Positions 1 through 11,085 of a DNA stretch of 64,000 nt are shown in pieces. Position 1 is the stretch's first letter. Each line of letters opens with the position of its first letter. A program made the position numbers and the translations under genes. The notes beneath the pieces were generated by a model, which saw nothing but the letters and a program-made list of their open reading frames with translations, had not been told where the DNA came from and did not search any database. Source of the DNA: Lepraria neglecta (Eukaryota; Ascomycota; Lecanoromycetes; Lecanorales; Stereocaulaceae); NCBI GenBank assembly GCA_033220425.1, contig CM065646.1:5525501-5589500 (forward strand). The letters run 5' to 3'.

Positions 1-749
1 TTGCCACCTCATACCGAGCCGATGAACAAGAATCAAGACATCTCCAACAGTGCTAGACACGAACGGCCGAATAATGTCAGAGGGGTATGAGATCCCGTGA
101 CCGCTCGTGATAGCTGATAGCTGGCAAGGGCATAACGCCCTCAGATGGATCATCGCGGTTCCAATGGTCCACAGGGATCCCATCGCTCAGGTATATACTA
201 TCAAAAATACGGAGTTGGTCCAGAAGCTTCAGCCAGCCAACTCGATCACGGTTTTACGGCTCACTCTTAGGATCATCCCAATAAGTCTTGCTTCTTGAAT
301 CCGACCCATTTGTTATGATGACCGTTCCAGATAGCTTTACCTCCCCATAAAGGCGGCGTAAATCGAGGAAGTAGTCCAGGATCCGCAACACGTAGACCCT
401 CTTGAACGGTGAAGGATCAGAAGTTCGCCTTATCATGGAGCGTTGTAGTCGAAAAGACGGGCTCGACGAATAAAGTGACTTCAGGTAGTCTTGCGGGTTT
501 CAATGCCTTTGGGAGCACGGGGTGTAGAAGGAAGTCTGATGTCCGAAATGTCGTTTCATACCTGAAATCACTCCACCGCCAGTGGCGTCTGGTCAATGTG
601 GCCCATTCGCCGATTACCGATCGTTCGCACTGTCGAAAGCCCTCTGCAGTCCCAAATGTTGCTTGCAGAAGCCGGCCAACGGTGACGAAGAAGGCGATCG
701 AGGCTATTACAATCGCGACCACGGCAGTGGTATCTTGCTCGTTGAGCAT
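1..749 (-). pseudogene. Decayed fungal membrane-anchored protein family member (runs off left edge)
   Basis: Reading leftward from an ATG at 749, the protein opens with a hydrophobic segment (residues about 8-30, AVVAIVIASIAFFVTVGRLL), then FGTAEGFRQCERSV and RRHWRWSDFRYET. I recognise this as a conserved but uncharacterised Pezizomycotina family with an N-terminal membrane anchor followed by an Arg/Trp-rich stretch. Further pieces of the same family follow in other frames: a GWLKLLDQL-type segment near 150-240 and a SDIIRPF...LVHRLGMRW segment near 1-60. The frame changes are not explained by good introns, so the copy seems broken, and the 3' end lies outside the window. Function unknown. 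Moderate confidence in the family resemblance, good confidence that it is not a simple intact gene. Confidence 0.5.
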
Positions 750-1149
750 GGCTTGATGGTCATTATTCAGCTGTCGGCAATGATCATCTCTGTCTACCGC
801 CTAAAAGTCTCTTTTGCCTTCTCCAGATATTGAGGGTTCGGGCGTCATCAGCTGTCATCAGATTACGGATCAGCTCACTAAGCCCAGATTTGATTTCGGC
901 CCTAATCTGTCCCTGAAACACGAACCTTACGGGCACTATTAGTGGTTGAGCCTTACTAGTGGCAGCTCAGGCCACCCACTAGAGGTAGAGATTGATTATC
1001 CTAGGTATTCTTCGTGTGCATCCTTGCTGCATGGGCATGACTGTTGATAAGATGGCGTTCTTCCCCTGCAAGGTGTTTTTTCTTGTTTCTCTATTTTTGA
1101 GCCCTTGGAGTATCGTGCATTCCAGAGAGTTCTGGAGTTTGGCAGTGCG

Positions 1150-2994
1150 ATGGCGTCTTCGTTGAGACCTCTGAGTGTTTTATTGTGCTTTTTAGCCTAC
1201 TTATTATGTGTGAATACGCTAAATAACACCAACTCGACTGGCACCCATGATGTGACAGCGGTAGTCCTCGATAATGAAGCTGCATTCGGTGTCTGCGTAT
1301 ACCCAAGAAGCGTAAGTCTGCAAAGAGATCCCATCACTTACGAGAGAGAGACCATTCATAAACGAGACAAAAGCTGACCCTTCCAGGGCACATACTCCTT
1401 CCTTGCCCGGCTCCTATACTACTGCACCCTCGTCTTCTCCCTCTTCTCCCGCGCCCACCTCTGGCTCGTAGCCGGCGCCCTCGCCTCCGCCCTCGTCTAC
1501 TCAGGCTCCGCAGCAGTCCATGCATGCCTCCTAGTATGGCGTGGACCAAATCCCTACATTGAGAGCGACAGCTGGGCTCTCTACGCCATTCTTAACTCCG
1601 CATGCCTAGTCACCGTCCCCCTTCTAAACTGGTCCGGCACATTACGACGGCTGGGGCAGAAAGCGGGCAGCATAAAAGATCCGAAAGCGCTGAAGACGAA
1701 CGGGGATGTGGGAACGAGGACGATCGTCATTTATTGGGCGTTCCTGGTCCTGATCGGATTCATTTGCATATGGCAACAGACAGAATATGGAGATGCTGAT
1801 GACAATACCGAATACCCCGACATGAGCAAAGTCATATGCAGCCCAGGAACCAACGCGAGCATGTTCCTCTCGCCGAACGGGACGTTCCACAGGAGAGCCA
1901 TCGACACCAACTTTATTCAAGACAACGGCTGTACAGACCCCTGCAACCAGATAACTAACTTGCCTAGTATCTTCCGCAGTCAGAACGAGTTGGTGCTGCT
2001 TCCACATGCTCAGGCTCTGCTATGGAACCAAACAATCCCAGGACCAAAATACGCTAAGGCGGAGCGGCTCATGGCGATCGAGAACGAGAACCTCTATATC
2101 AATTTCTGGACTCTCCCCTTCATCGTCCTGCAAGGTTTCATCACGGCATTCTTTGGCCGTCGAGATCCGAGGGAGATTCGCGATTTGATATATATAACGC
2201 TCTTCATGGAACATCCCATATCCCATAAACCTTATGTCATGAGAATCCAGGATATCATGGTCAGAATATTCGCAGGCCTCAATTATCTCATCGCCTGCGC
2301 GGTGGTCATCTTCTGTGCCCCCTACTTCATCATCAGCGTCATTTCGCAGGAGTTTCAAATGTGGGACGAACAGCCTGACTCCGAGAAGCCGTATATGGTG
2401 GGCCAATGGTCGCCATGGGTTTATACTGCGTTGGTCTTGTTGGCGGCTCTCATAGCTCGTTACCATGATAGGGTCGTGCGCCTGATCGCCAAGGGCTGTC
2501 GGAGCGTTGGTAGTGGCCTCAAATCGTGTTTCTCCCACGGTCACGAGCAGAAGGAGCCCGAACCAGAGCACGGCGCTGCGGAAATAAACAACGAAAATTC
2601 TTGGATTGGCTCTGAAACCACCTCTAAATCCGAAGGCAGGGAGGCCTCGGTGGCGGAAATGCCATCCAATCGCTCCTCCCCTACCCCTACCAAAGACAGT
2701 GCCAGCACAGGCATACTGAAAGCTGCGATCCACCTCTTCAAAGCCTGCTGCAATCCTCTCAACCAAACAGGCAAAGGGCCCATCGACGAACTCCGCAATT
2801 TCTTCCGCTGGTGCAAGAATCCGCAGGAAGTTTCTAGAATGGTTATACGCCATCCGATAAGAACGAAAGATACTAAGTTCATTGATACACCGCCTGCTGT
2901 TGTGGATGCATCGAAGGATGATCCAAAGGCTCAAGATCAACGGACGTCATTTTTCAGGGGCGCGAGTATGGAACATCATCGTGGCACGGCGTGA
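1150..2994 (+). CDS. Fungal integral membrane protein of unknown function
   Basis: Two exons, 1150-1311 and 1387-2994. The intron has GTAAGT at 1312 and ends TTCCAG at 1386, and it keeps the frame, giving 589 residues. The first ATG of the open frame is at 1150. The N-terminus is hydrophobic (residues about 8-22, likely signal or first membrane helix), followed by an Asn-rich lumenal stretch. Exon 2 opens with a TYSFLARLLYY motif and several membrane helices. Further helices lie near residues 175-190, 290-310, 350-370 and 400-415. The C-terminal 180 residues are hydrophilic, Ser/Glu-rich and probably cytosolic. I know this layout from a multi-pass family common in Pezizomycotina with no assigned function. 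The gene looks intact. Confidence 0.8.
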
Positions 2995-3929
2995 TGGCAT
3001 CAAAATATAGGGAATCAAAAGGAGCAGGGAATTGAAGAGGCTAGAGGACAACAGTGAAGACTACGACCATGAAGAGCGAGATTGATCGTGACAAGGGATG
3101 AGGAAGGGATTGTTGAGAAGGGTTATGAAGACACTTCTCCGATGCTAATAAGGACGAGATGACCCAGGTAGCCGGTAAAAGGGCAGATTATTGATATAAA
3201 AATGATTCATAAACATGTATAATGATTAAAGGGGGCTTGAGATGTGGAGAGCCCCAAATGTTTGTACATATTACCAATACAACTTAAACGACTCCAATTC
3301 CACATAAACCCTCCAAACCCAACCAATAAAACCTTAAACCAAGAGATTTGGTAACGATGCTCTTTCCACGGAGGATCGTTGTTTAACATTGAATGTTGAA
3401 CTTTGTTTTGAAATTCGCTTAGTCAACCATGAAACGTGCCTCCCGTAACTGAGCTCTTCAAACATCTCATGAAACGTCCATACTCCATCACTTATGTCAG
3501 ATATCTAGGTCACTAGACTCCAAAAGCGAACAATTTCCACTCAGCTTGAATCTGATGCTGCACTCAGTGAGAGCTTATGAGTCTGAGATTCTTGCAAAGA
3601 AGCTGATTTCCGAGCTCTTAAAGGCTGCTGAGCTTTGGGCCCGAGCCCATCATTCTAGACGTCTTGCGGAACTTGAGGTTGAGTAGCGGCTCTTTCTGGG
3701 AACATTCTAGGTACTTGGTCTTCAGTCCTGGAGTGTCAGTCACACTTCTTGCGTTGGCATGACACCTCTCGGTCCTGCAGCCTAGCAGAGCAAGCAAAAA
3801 CAGCACCTCAACAGCTTGAAATCTCTTTCGGCCTGAGTCTGATCGTAATACGATGGGCCGTATACATAGGTGGAAAAGAGGGCACTATTATCCTGGAAGC
3901 TGATTCGTACGGCTGCTCTCTCACATTAA
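2995..3929. other. Intergenic, no gene seen
   Basis: The stretch is AT-leaning with only short unconvincing frames on both strands. It probably holds the 3' region of the membrane-protein gene and the old upstream region of the decayed HET gene. I see no repeat shared with the rest of the window. Confidence 0.5.
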
Positions 3930-5502
3930 ATTCCAAATATTTACTTCTAAAAACCCCTGGAGGGGACTCGTGACATACGCCTTCTCGAGTTAAATCCTGG
4001 AGAAGACTCTGAGGGCATAGAAGTCTTCATCTACCAGGTCTCTCTTGATTCAACTTAAAAATACGAAGCTCTATCTTACACCTGGGCCGTCTCGGATAAC
4101 GAAGTCGCTCGAGATCTACCTCACATGATACACTGTGGCGACTACGGTACCGAAGTGACTACCAATCTACGTGCTACTTTACTTCACCTTCGTCAACCCT
4201 ATAGGCGACGCGTGTTTTGGATTGATGCTGTATGCATTGACCAGCGGAATTTGGAAGAGAGGGAGAAGCAAGTGCAGTTCATGGGTCAGATATAGGAGAG
4301 CACGAAAAGCACCGTTGCTTGGTTGGGCGAGGAAGGGGATAGTGATGCACTGGCTTTCCAGACAGTGCTCATGTTACACGATTTCTTCAGCCTACGTGCA
4401 GAGGACCTTTCCGAACTCGTTGACCTAAACCAGTTGGACGAGGACGGAATTCCAAGACCCGGCAGTCCCGAGTGGATTGCTCTAGCTCACCTGCTAGGTA
4501 GAAGATGGTTTCGTCGTGTGTGGATCATACAAGAGGTTTCCAGGGCCAAAAAGGTGCTAGTTGTTTGCGGACATCAAGCGTTCAGCTGGGATGTGTTACA
4601 ATATGTGAACATCAAGCTTCATGGAAGCGGGCTTGTACAGCTACTAAAGCTTGGTGGAGACCATGATGGCCATGCAATGATTAGCATGATCACGATGCTG
4701 AGATACCGTTTCAAAGAAGGGAAAGACACGTATCTCCCAACTATGCTTGTGATGACGAGTAATTTCGAGGCCTCAGACCCGAGGGACAAGATCTATTCCC
4801 AATTTGGGATGCTAAATGAGACCGAGCACGACATCATCAAGCCTGATTACACGGCTCCAGTTTGTGAGCTCTACATGACCGTGACGCTCAGACATCTGAT
4901 AGACGAGCATTCCCTCAGAATTTTTTCTTTTGTAGAGGGGGATGCCCCTCGAAATGAAACGTAAGATGTTCCTTCCTGGATCCCTCACTGGCAAGCCGTA
5001 AATCGAATATGGAACCCCTCTGGGGTTTCCGTGCGATGTTTCCAAGCGACGGGACCTCGGTGGAAACCTCAAATACAAGTTTCAGAGGGGAAGGTGGTCC
5101 CTCGCCCTCTGCGGACTAAACCTCGACGTCGTTGAAGTGGTCGGCGCTGTCTTACCACTCAGTTTCAGTTCAGGCACTGTTCCTCTCCGAGGGGAAAATT
5201 TGGTGTCACACATTGCTAGTATACATGAGTAGTTCGTCGCTTGCGAAGAGTTGTTGCCTAGTAGGGACTATTCTCACCCACACACGAAGCAAGCACTCCA
5301 AGAGGCTTTCCCTCGCACTATGATCTGCAACATTATTCATGAAGATCTACTTGCGACTGCTGAATACAATGAAAGCTACAAAGCCTTCAGAGAAGAATTG
5401 AAGTATGTCTTAACAGACCAAAGAGAATCGTACGACCCAAGCTTTATAGAGCAGATATTGCGGAAAAGCGTATTGTATGAGTAAGCTTTCGCCTATTGGG
5501 TT

Positions 5503-5887
5503 GTTAGTGTTCTCACTCCTGAAGCTATACACACCGGCACAAGTGGATATGTAAATAGATGCTTGGGCGGTCTAACGCCAGGGCTAGCAGGCCTAGAAAG
5601 GCTACAACAGGTGCCCCAGCGCTAGAAAACTCCCATGCCTAGGCGGCATAGACCTGGAGTGTAGATAGGCTATATATAGGCTATGTATAAGGTGCGGGTG
5701 GGCGGGAAAGAACTGCTATGGCTCTGAAAGAGATGAACTCGACTGAAGAGCCAACTGCTGGTGGGATGCTCATACAAATACTGCTCTCAGGAAGCACGGA
5801 TCTCTCGCTATGGCCCATGGTCATGGCGCATGGCTGAAACCGCATCTGATCATGAGACACACTAACCCACAGTCCCACTGTAGCGAG
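5503..5887 (-). repeat. 385-bp dispersed repeat, copy A (inside the decayed HET gene)
   Basis: This block is nearly identical, base for base, to the reverse complement of 45498-45882, and both copies are exactly 385 bp. Similarity stops abruptly at both ends. In one orientation it begins CTCGCTACAGTGGGACTG and ends GAGAACACTAAC. Short inverted matches (GTTAGTGT..CTCA) lie at one end and about 20 bp inside the other. An open frame of about 70 codons is shared by both copies (ATVGLWVSVSHDQM...), but I recognise no protein family. The piece is best read as a short non-autonomous element. I could not find a convincing target-site duplication. Confidence 0.85.
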
Positions 5888-5965
5888 TGGTCGAGTTTTC
5901 TGCTGCACGCCTGAGCATTCATACATAGGCATGCTCCCAGAGGCAACCGCCGCTGGCGATGTTGT

Positions 5966-6218
5966 CGTTAGCATAAATCACCTCAGAGCCCTACTTAGCC
6001 CTACTGCCTAGTACGCATAAATAGCAAGCATCTCCCATAGAGAATCAATCAAGTCGTCTCCAATATGCTAAAGGGTTATGAGCCCGGTTCGATTCCGGGC
6101 ACCGCCACCCCTTTAGCATATTGGAGACGACTTGATTGATTCTCTATGGGAGATGCTTGCTATTTATGCGTACTAGGCAGTAGGGCTAAGTAGGGCTGAG
6201 AGGTATTTTATGCTAACG
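5966..6218. mobile_element. Foldback element: about 110-bp near-perfect palindrome arms around a tRNA 3' half
   Basis: The left arm (5966-6075) and right arm (6109-6218) are reverse complements with only a few differences near the outer ends. The loop (6076-6108) holds a T-arm and 3' acceptor strand. The element interrupts the HET reading frame between codons for Gly-Asp-Val-Val and Cys-Ala-Phe-Leu-Gly. The flanks show a short direct repeat, GTTGT, before the left arm and after the right arm, as expected of a target-site duplication. It looks like a recent insertion because the arms are still almost identical. Confidence 0.8.
6076..6108 (+). other. tRNA-like 3' half (T-arm and acceptor strand) in the palindrome loop
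   Basis: The T-stem and loop read CCCGG-TTCGATT-CCGGG, followed by CACCGCC and an A in the discriminator position. No matching 5' acceptor strand (GGCGGTG), D-arm or anticodon arm precedes it, because the palindrome arm starts immediately. It is therefore a fragment and not a working tRNA gene. I could not assign the amino acid. Confidence 0.65.
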
Positions 6219-6377
6219 GTTGTCTGTGCTTTTCTGGGAGCCAAGACGCCCTTTGTTATTAGACCTGTTGGTGACGTGTTATATCGACTTGTGGGTGAGT
6301 GCTATATCCACGGACTGATGAATGGGAGATTCTGGAATTCCCTGATTTTGAGGAGAGGTTGGAGGATATTGTTTTGA

Positions 6378-7648
6378 TTTGAGCTCACGGCTCGAGCAAG
6401 ATGACTCGGGGCAGTCCTCTTCCACCCCGGAGGATGACTATTCGAAGTTTTGATCAGATTTGGAATATCTTGATGCGTTTTGGTCGCCTTTTGTGAGCAT
6501 TGGGCCAGCATTCCGTGACAGTTATGCGCCTACGTGTTGGCTACTATCGCACTTCCAGGGGATTGAGCCAACTTTTTCGACGATCTTTGTGTTCAACTAT
6601 TGATGGTATTGCTGTACGTCGAAGAATATCCTTCTCATCTCAAGTTGTGTACGAAACATGATTCATCACAGACTATTGAAGCGTATTTGCCTCAGACTGT
6701 GACAAACAATCTTCTCAATTCCAGCATCGTACATGAGATGAAGCGGCCTACCCTATCCCCTGTATCAACAAATTCGTCAAGCCATTAGTCCCTGATATTC
6801 TCCACCTCATCTCCTAAGACCCAAGCACCTCCATCCACTGATGTTTTCTCGCCTGTCTCGTTGGAACGCTCAATATGGACTGAGGAACCACGCGATACTC
6901 CACCACCACCACCAACACCACCACCATCATCCGCTCTCACCATCCACTCCCACCATCCATTCCCCCCTCAACAGCCCTCGCCATCCCAGCTAGCCAACAC
7001 CCGCTCATCAGTCCTATCTAGCCTCCACATCCAGCTCTGGTCTTTTCTCTATACCCATAAGACGTTCCCTTCCTCCCACTGCGCCTCCAGAGTCTTCAAT
7101 ACCCTGCGTCTCCGCTCTCCACCACCCCATCAATGGCCGCACACCAGAAGCTCCATCCTTCTTTCGTGTTATTATGTGTACCGTGAGCCATTATGAGCCC
7201 GATGACGAAACAGCTTTCTAAACTTCGACCTATTGCTTTTATAGACCGGCTTTTATTACCAGGAGGTAATCTACTTTTGACCTATCTCATTACTCCAAAA
7301 CCGAATGCGCTGCTTATATAGCGATTAGATTGATGCCTTTATTTTCACTCCTTTAGCCTCTGATCTTGCTCTTTGTGATGTTCCTTGGAATACCACTCAG
7401 AGATCGATCCAGAGCGAAAAAAAGAGTTGCCTCCCGCATTTCTCAGTCTATTCAAATGTAATTCCACCCCCTATGCCAGACCATCCCGGACTATTCATCA
7501 GCCCCCAACATAAGACATTGCTTCCTCGCACGAAATGTCTGCAGAGTTCAAAGTCAGCATTCACATTCCATTACCAAGATTGATTCTTCAAATCTATCGA
7601 GTGATTGACTCGGGAAAGTAAGTACATACTAATTTCCTCATCAAGGTA
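6378..7648. other. Intergenic or decayed sequence, no gene supported
   Basis: This part follows the HET remnant and contains only short frames. A Pro/Ser/His-rich frame at 6861-7196 results from CCA/CAC runs and resembles no family I know. An unresolved old element or pseudogene could be hidden here. Confidence 0.4.
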
Positions 7649-9456
7649 TTATTCTTCCCCTAACAGCTCAGGTGCAAACGTAGCCTCAACCGCCTCCGTG
7701 AGCCCTTCAATGAAAGCGCAAAGGAGTTGCCCACGGGGTCCGGTGTCGAATGTTACAGCCACAGAGATATAATCACTTGGCCCTGGTTGTGGAGCTTCTC
7801 GCCGCCTATATGAAGGTTGAAGTCGGCGACTGGCGCTTAGAGATTGAGTCCAGGTAATGGAGAGGAAAGAGAATGTAAAGGTAGCAGGAGATACGTACCA
7901 CTGCGAATAAATCTGCGGCGAAGCAAAATGGCCTGAATTACACAACTCAATCTTCTCTTGATCCGGGTAAGGATGGTCGCGCTTATAGAACGGCATCCAT
8001 CCAAGTCCTGCATCAAGAGCAGAAGAGTACCAGCGCTTTGCTTTCAACTCTTCGACCGTATATTCCGCCTCATAACAATTACCACCTGTCGCCGAAGACG
8101 GGGATTGATATCTTGGTCGTTTCATCGCATGTGGTTGAGGTCGTGGTTTGAGTGACTGGAGGACAGAGTGAGGAGACGGCGGGGGAGATGGCTGAGGATA
8201 AGGCGTCTGAGGTTAGGGTGCCTACTGGAACGGGAGAGGAGCCGATTTGAATGGTGGCGGTCGGGGTTTGGGGGAGGCAGTTGGGGAGTGATGTGCAAGT
8301 GGCCCCGTTGTTCTGTACCGACGAGCATACTGAGCAGATCATGCTGTTGGTGACAGCGGGACCGAAATTTGCTGTGATGGCGATGGTGCTTACTCCTGTG
8401 AGAGCAGTGTAGGCACAGCTGGAGGAGCAATCCACACCTGTAGCCAGGAGAGGCAAAGTCTCGGTGACAGTACCTTGGGTGCAGATACAACCCTGCTGTT
8501 GAATGCCCTGGTCAGGGTCTTCATTTTGCTGATAGCATGTTGGCGCAGGTGTGATTGCTGTTGCAGTAGTCAATGGAGCAGCTGTGGTAGAAGCCGCTGC
8601 AGCGCCTCCAACGCCAGCAGCGGCTCCGGATAAAGCGCATGCTCCTTGTCTCTTGTGTTTGGAATTGACAGCACAGGCTGGCGCTCCAACCGGGTCCCAA
8701 CTGCCGTCATAGGCTTGTTCGAAGATAGGGCTGTTGTCTTGGATGTAGACATCTAAAGTGGCCCCACTTCCTGCTGTGTTAGGGTCCACGTTACAGCCGG
8801 TTTGCCCACCGGTCCGCCAAAGTTCATGAAAGCCGATCCGCTTGGATAGTAAACGTTGTGGATATTTGCAGGCTCCACGCCGTGATTCTGGAGATTGGAC
8901 GAGATTGCTTGATAGCCAACAGTAGAAACGCTTGCAGGAGTGATGATATAGGCTTGCGTGTTTTCGTTGCCATCGACCATCGATTCTGCGTCCACTAGCT
9001 TGGGGACGAGCCGGCTGTTAACGACTTGTTGGTTGGTCATCGACGTGCAGGCTACTGAGGGGTTACGGGGGGTCCCTGTTTGTTGCGCGAAGTGGCCTAT
9101 GATGACGCCAGTGCCGTCCACCACAATGACCACGGTGCAGCCGTATAACAAGGCAGTGGTATAACTGGCGGCCACGGCCGGATTCATGGTGAATGGGGTG
9201 CAACTGCCGATGGGGACCTTGTTCGGGATGCCATTCCAGACGGTTTCAAGATCAACGTCGGTGACACGCTTTTCTAGGTCTTTAGCGACCTCAAGGATGT
9301 GGAGATCTCCTCTAAGTATGACTAGCGTGAGCAGTCTCTATTGCGGGCGAGGGTAGAGCTAAACCCGTTCAGTGGATTCGCACTACCTTGAGACGCAAGG
9401 AAAGTGATCCCGAGAAGGAACGTGAAGCATAACCTTAACATAGAATAAGTAATCAT
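7649..9456 (-). pseudogene. Secreted Cys-containing fungal protein, frame broken
   Basis: Reading from ATG 9456 leftward there is a signal peptide (LRLCFTFLLGITFLASQ), an intron (donor GTAGTG, acceptor after CTTAGAG), then DLETVWNGIPNKVPIGSC and YGCTVVIVVDGTGVIIGHF. A Ser/Thr/Ala-rich linker follows, then a Cys-rich block near 8200-8500 and a C-terminal domain with a second intron (GTACGT near 7898, acceptor ATATAG). The order is coherent for one gene, but two single-base frame changes (near 8800 and 8100) are not explained by introns. Either the gene is broken or the assembly has errors. The Cys/Gly-His-Phe pattern vaguely recalls Cys-His deamidase-like folds, which is speculation only. Its role, probably extracellular, is unknown. 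Confidence 0.55.
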
Positions 9457-11085
9457 TGCAGCTTATTCGAGTCTAGAAGGTGTTTGTTGTCTAAGATGGA
9501 AAGAACGTGAGATGCCTTGAAAGTAGTCAAAATATCGAATGCCTCCTAATGAGTGTAATACTGCCTGCGACAAAAGAGTGTTGTAATGAGTGCGAGATGC
9601 TATAACATAGATTCTGATAAACAGGTCAGAACAAACATCATATTTATACCTCAAGGAAGGGACAAAGAAATGAAGCAACAGTCATGGACGGAATGTCATA
9701 GCATCCCAGAGTTTTCCCAACTGTGAGATTTGTTGGTATAGCGGTAATAGTCGTGTCCAAACCCCCGGTCGAAGCTGTTCTAAAGCCATCATGCCTAGTC
9801 AAGGAATGGCTGACACTGCGCCATGTGGCTAATTGTAGACAGGCTCCCTGTAAAGATATTATGAAGGGTATCTGTACCATGTAAGCAATGTTTCTATATT
9901 TCAGAAGAGCCTTTGGATGGACGGACGGAGAATATCTGAAACACAATATTCCTCTAGGGATAGTATGCGAGGCAAGCTGATCGTGTAGAACAGACAATGA
10001 ATACTTGGAAATTGCGATGCTCACTCCAACAATTCGATAACAAAAGCAAGGAGCAATCGGATAAGACCCCCAATGCGGAAGCTGATGGCATAGACCGCAG
10101 ATTCCCAGTAGCTCATTGGACATGTTTTCGCCGACTTAGCTTAAGTGCTTATTCCGGTGTCATGATGCTATCTCGCGAAGATGAAACAAAGAAATTGCAC
10201 AGCACGAATGACTGGAGGCTGCGAAAGAAGTGGGTCGAGCGCGTAGAGTACAGGGTTGCAGACGGGTCAGATGGGGGCTGAAGATTATCGTGCCAACGGA
10301 ATATTACTGTCGCTTGAGAATCTTTGTCTGATAATTATCGAATAGTTAGTTGCAATAATAAACACGCGTATCAATACAATTGTAGGGAGTGCACATCTGG
10401 TACTCTGGACAAATATTGAAACTCTTTTAAGAAGCTACCTTGCATTTACAAATGCTATGCGATAAGAAACAACGCTTTGGGGGTTCGTTTTAGAGGGCGG
10501 AATAGCGCCCCCACTATTTCAAGCTTTGCGGGCCCGGGAACTTCGGTTGGCTGTCAGAAAAGCTTGTCAAGCAACCCAAAATTTTTGGCATCTGCAATTA
10601 CCTTGCCTGCACTGCCTCGATCCAAGCGTCTACCAAATCTCGTACGAACTACCTTTTACGTAGCTAGTTCCGCATGATGTTGCATGTCGATATTAATCCT
10701 TGGTCGTGTGGGGGCCATTTGGTACCACAAAAGGAATCGAAAATTTGATATCACGCTTACGAGCTACTAGCGGCGCGTATCTGTTTCAACTTTCACATCG
10801 GAAAGGGCTGTATCTCACATTAGACGAACGTGCCACCAATTGCATTCTAAGTACCTGCACTGTTCGGCGACCGAATTACTGGGCTATTGCTGGAGACCGC
10901 CGAGAGTTGAGACCGGGGTTCAGCCATCGTCAAGCACTTGTGAAACCAACAATGCCAATCGAGACATTCTCACTGCAACATCTGACTTCCATCACAATCT
11001 TGACGACATGACCTTCTGCTTCCCACTCTCCCAGAGATACTTACTCGCATTCGTTCAATCTCCTGATTCAAGTCATGTTTGAAGT
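9457..11085. other. Intergenic, no gene supported
   Basis: Short frames only. The longest (159 codons, minus strand, 9644-10123) has no recognisable composition or motif. The left end should contain the promoter of the secreted-protein gene and the right end that of the F-box gene. Confidence 0.45.

Larger units (their letters stand above)
3930..6377 (+). pseudogene. Decayed HET-domain (heterokaryon incompatibility) gene carrying two insertions
   Basis: Family landmarks appear in order: DIRLLELNPGED near 3972, YEALSYTW near 4065, WIDAVCIDQRNLEE near 4220, RRWFRRVWIIQEVSRAKKV near 4502, DPRDKIYSQFGM near 4777, PSWIPHW near 4975, then the tail RVFCCTPEHSYIGMLPEA near 5893 and FLGAKTPFVIRPVGD near 6233. 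HET domains act in fungal non-self recognition and can trigger cell death after hyphal fusion. The copy has at least three in-frame stop codons, so it is a pseudogene. Two foreign pieces split its 3' part: a 385-bp repeat (5503-5887) and a palindrome (5966-6218), and HET reading resumes on the far side of each. It is a host gene, long inactive to judge by the number of breaks. Confidence 0.85.

Noticed and set aside
5503-5887. The 385-bp repeat as a tRNA-derived SINE
   Set aside because: I looked for polymerase III A and B boxes and a 3' A-rich tail. Only weak A-box-like text exists and no tail or target duplication is present.
6861-7196. Pro/His-rich 111-codon frame as a gene
   Set aside because: The frame is driven by CCA/CAC repeats and has no family resemblance, splice partners or start context.
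9644-10123. 159-codon minus-strand frame as a secreted protein gene
   Set aside because: Cys and His occur without pattern, no signal peptide is present, and there is no similarity to any family I know.
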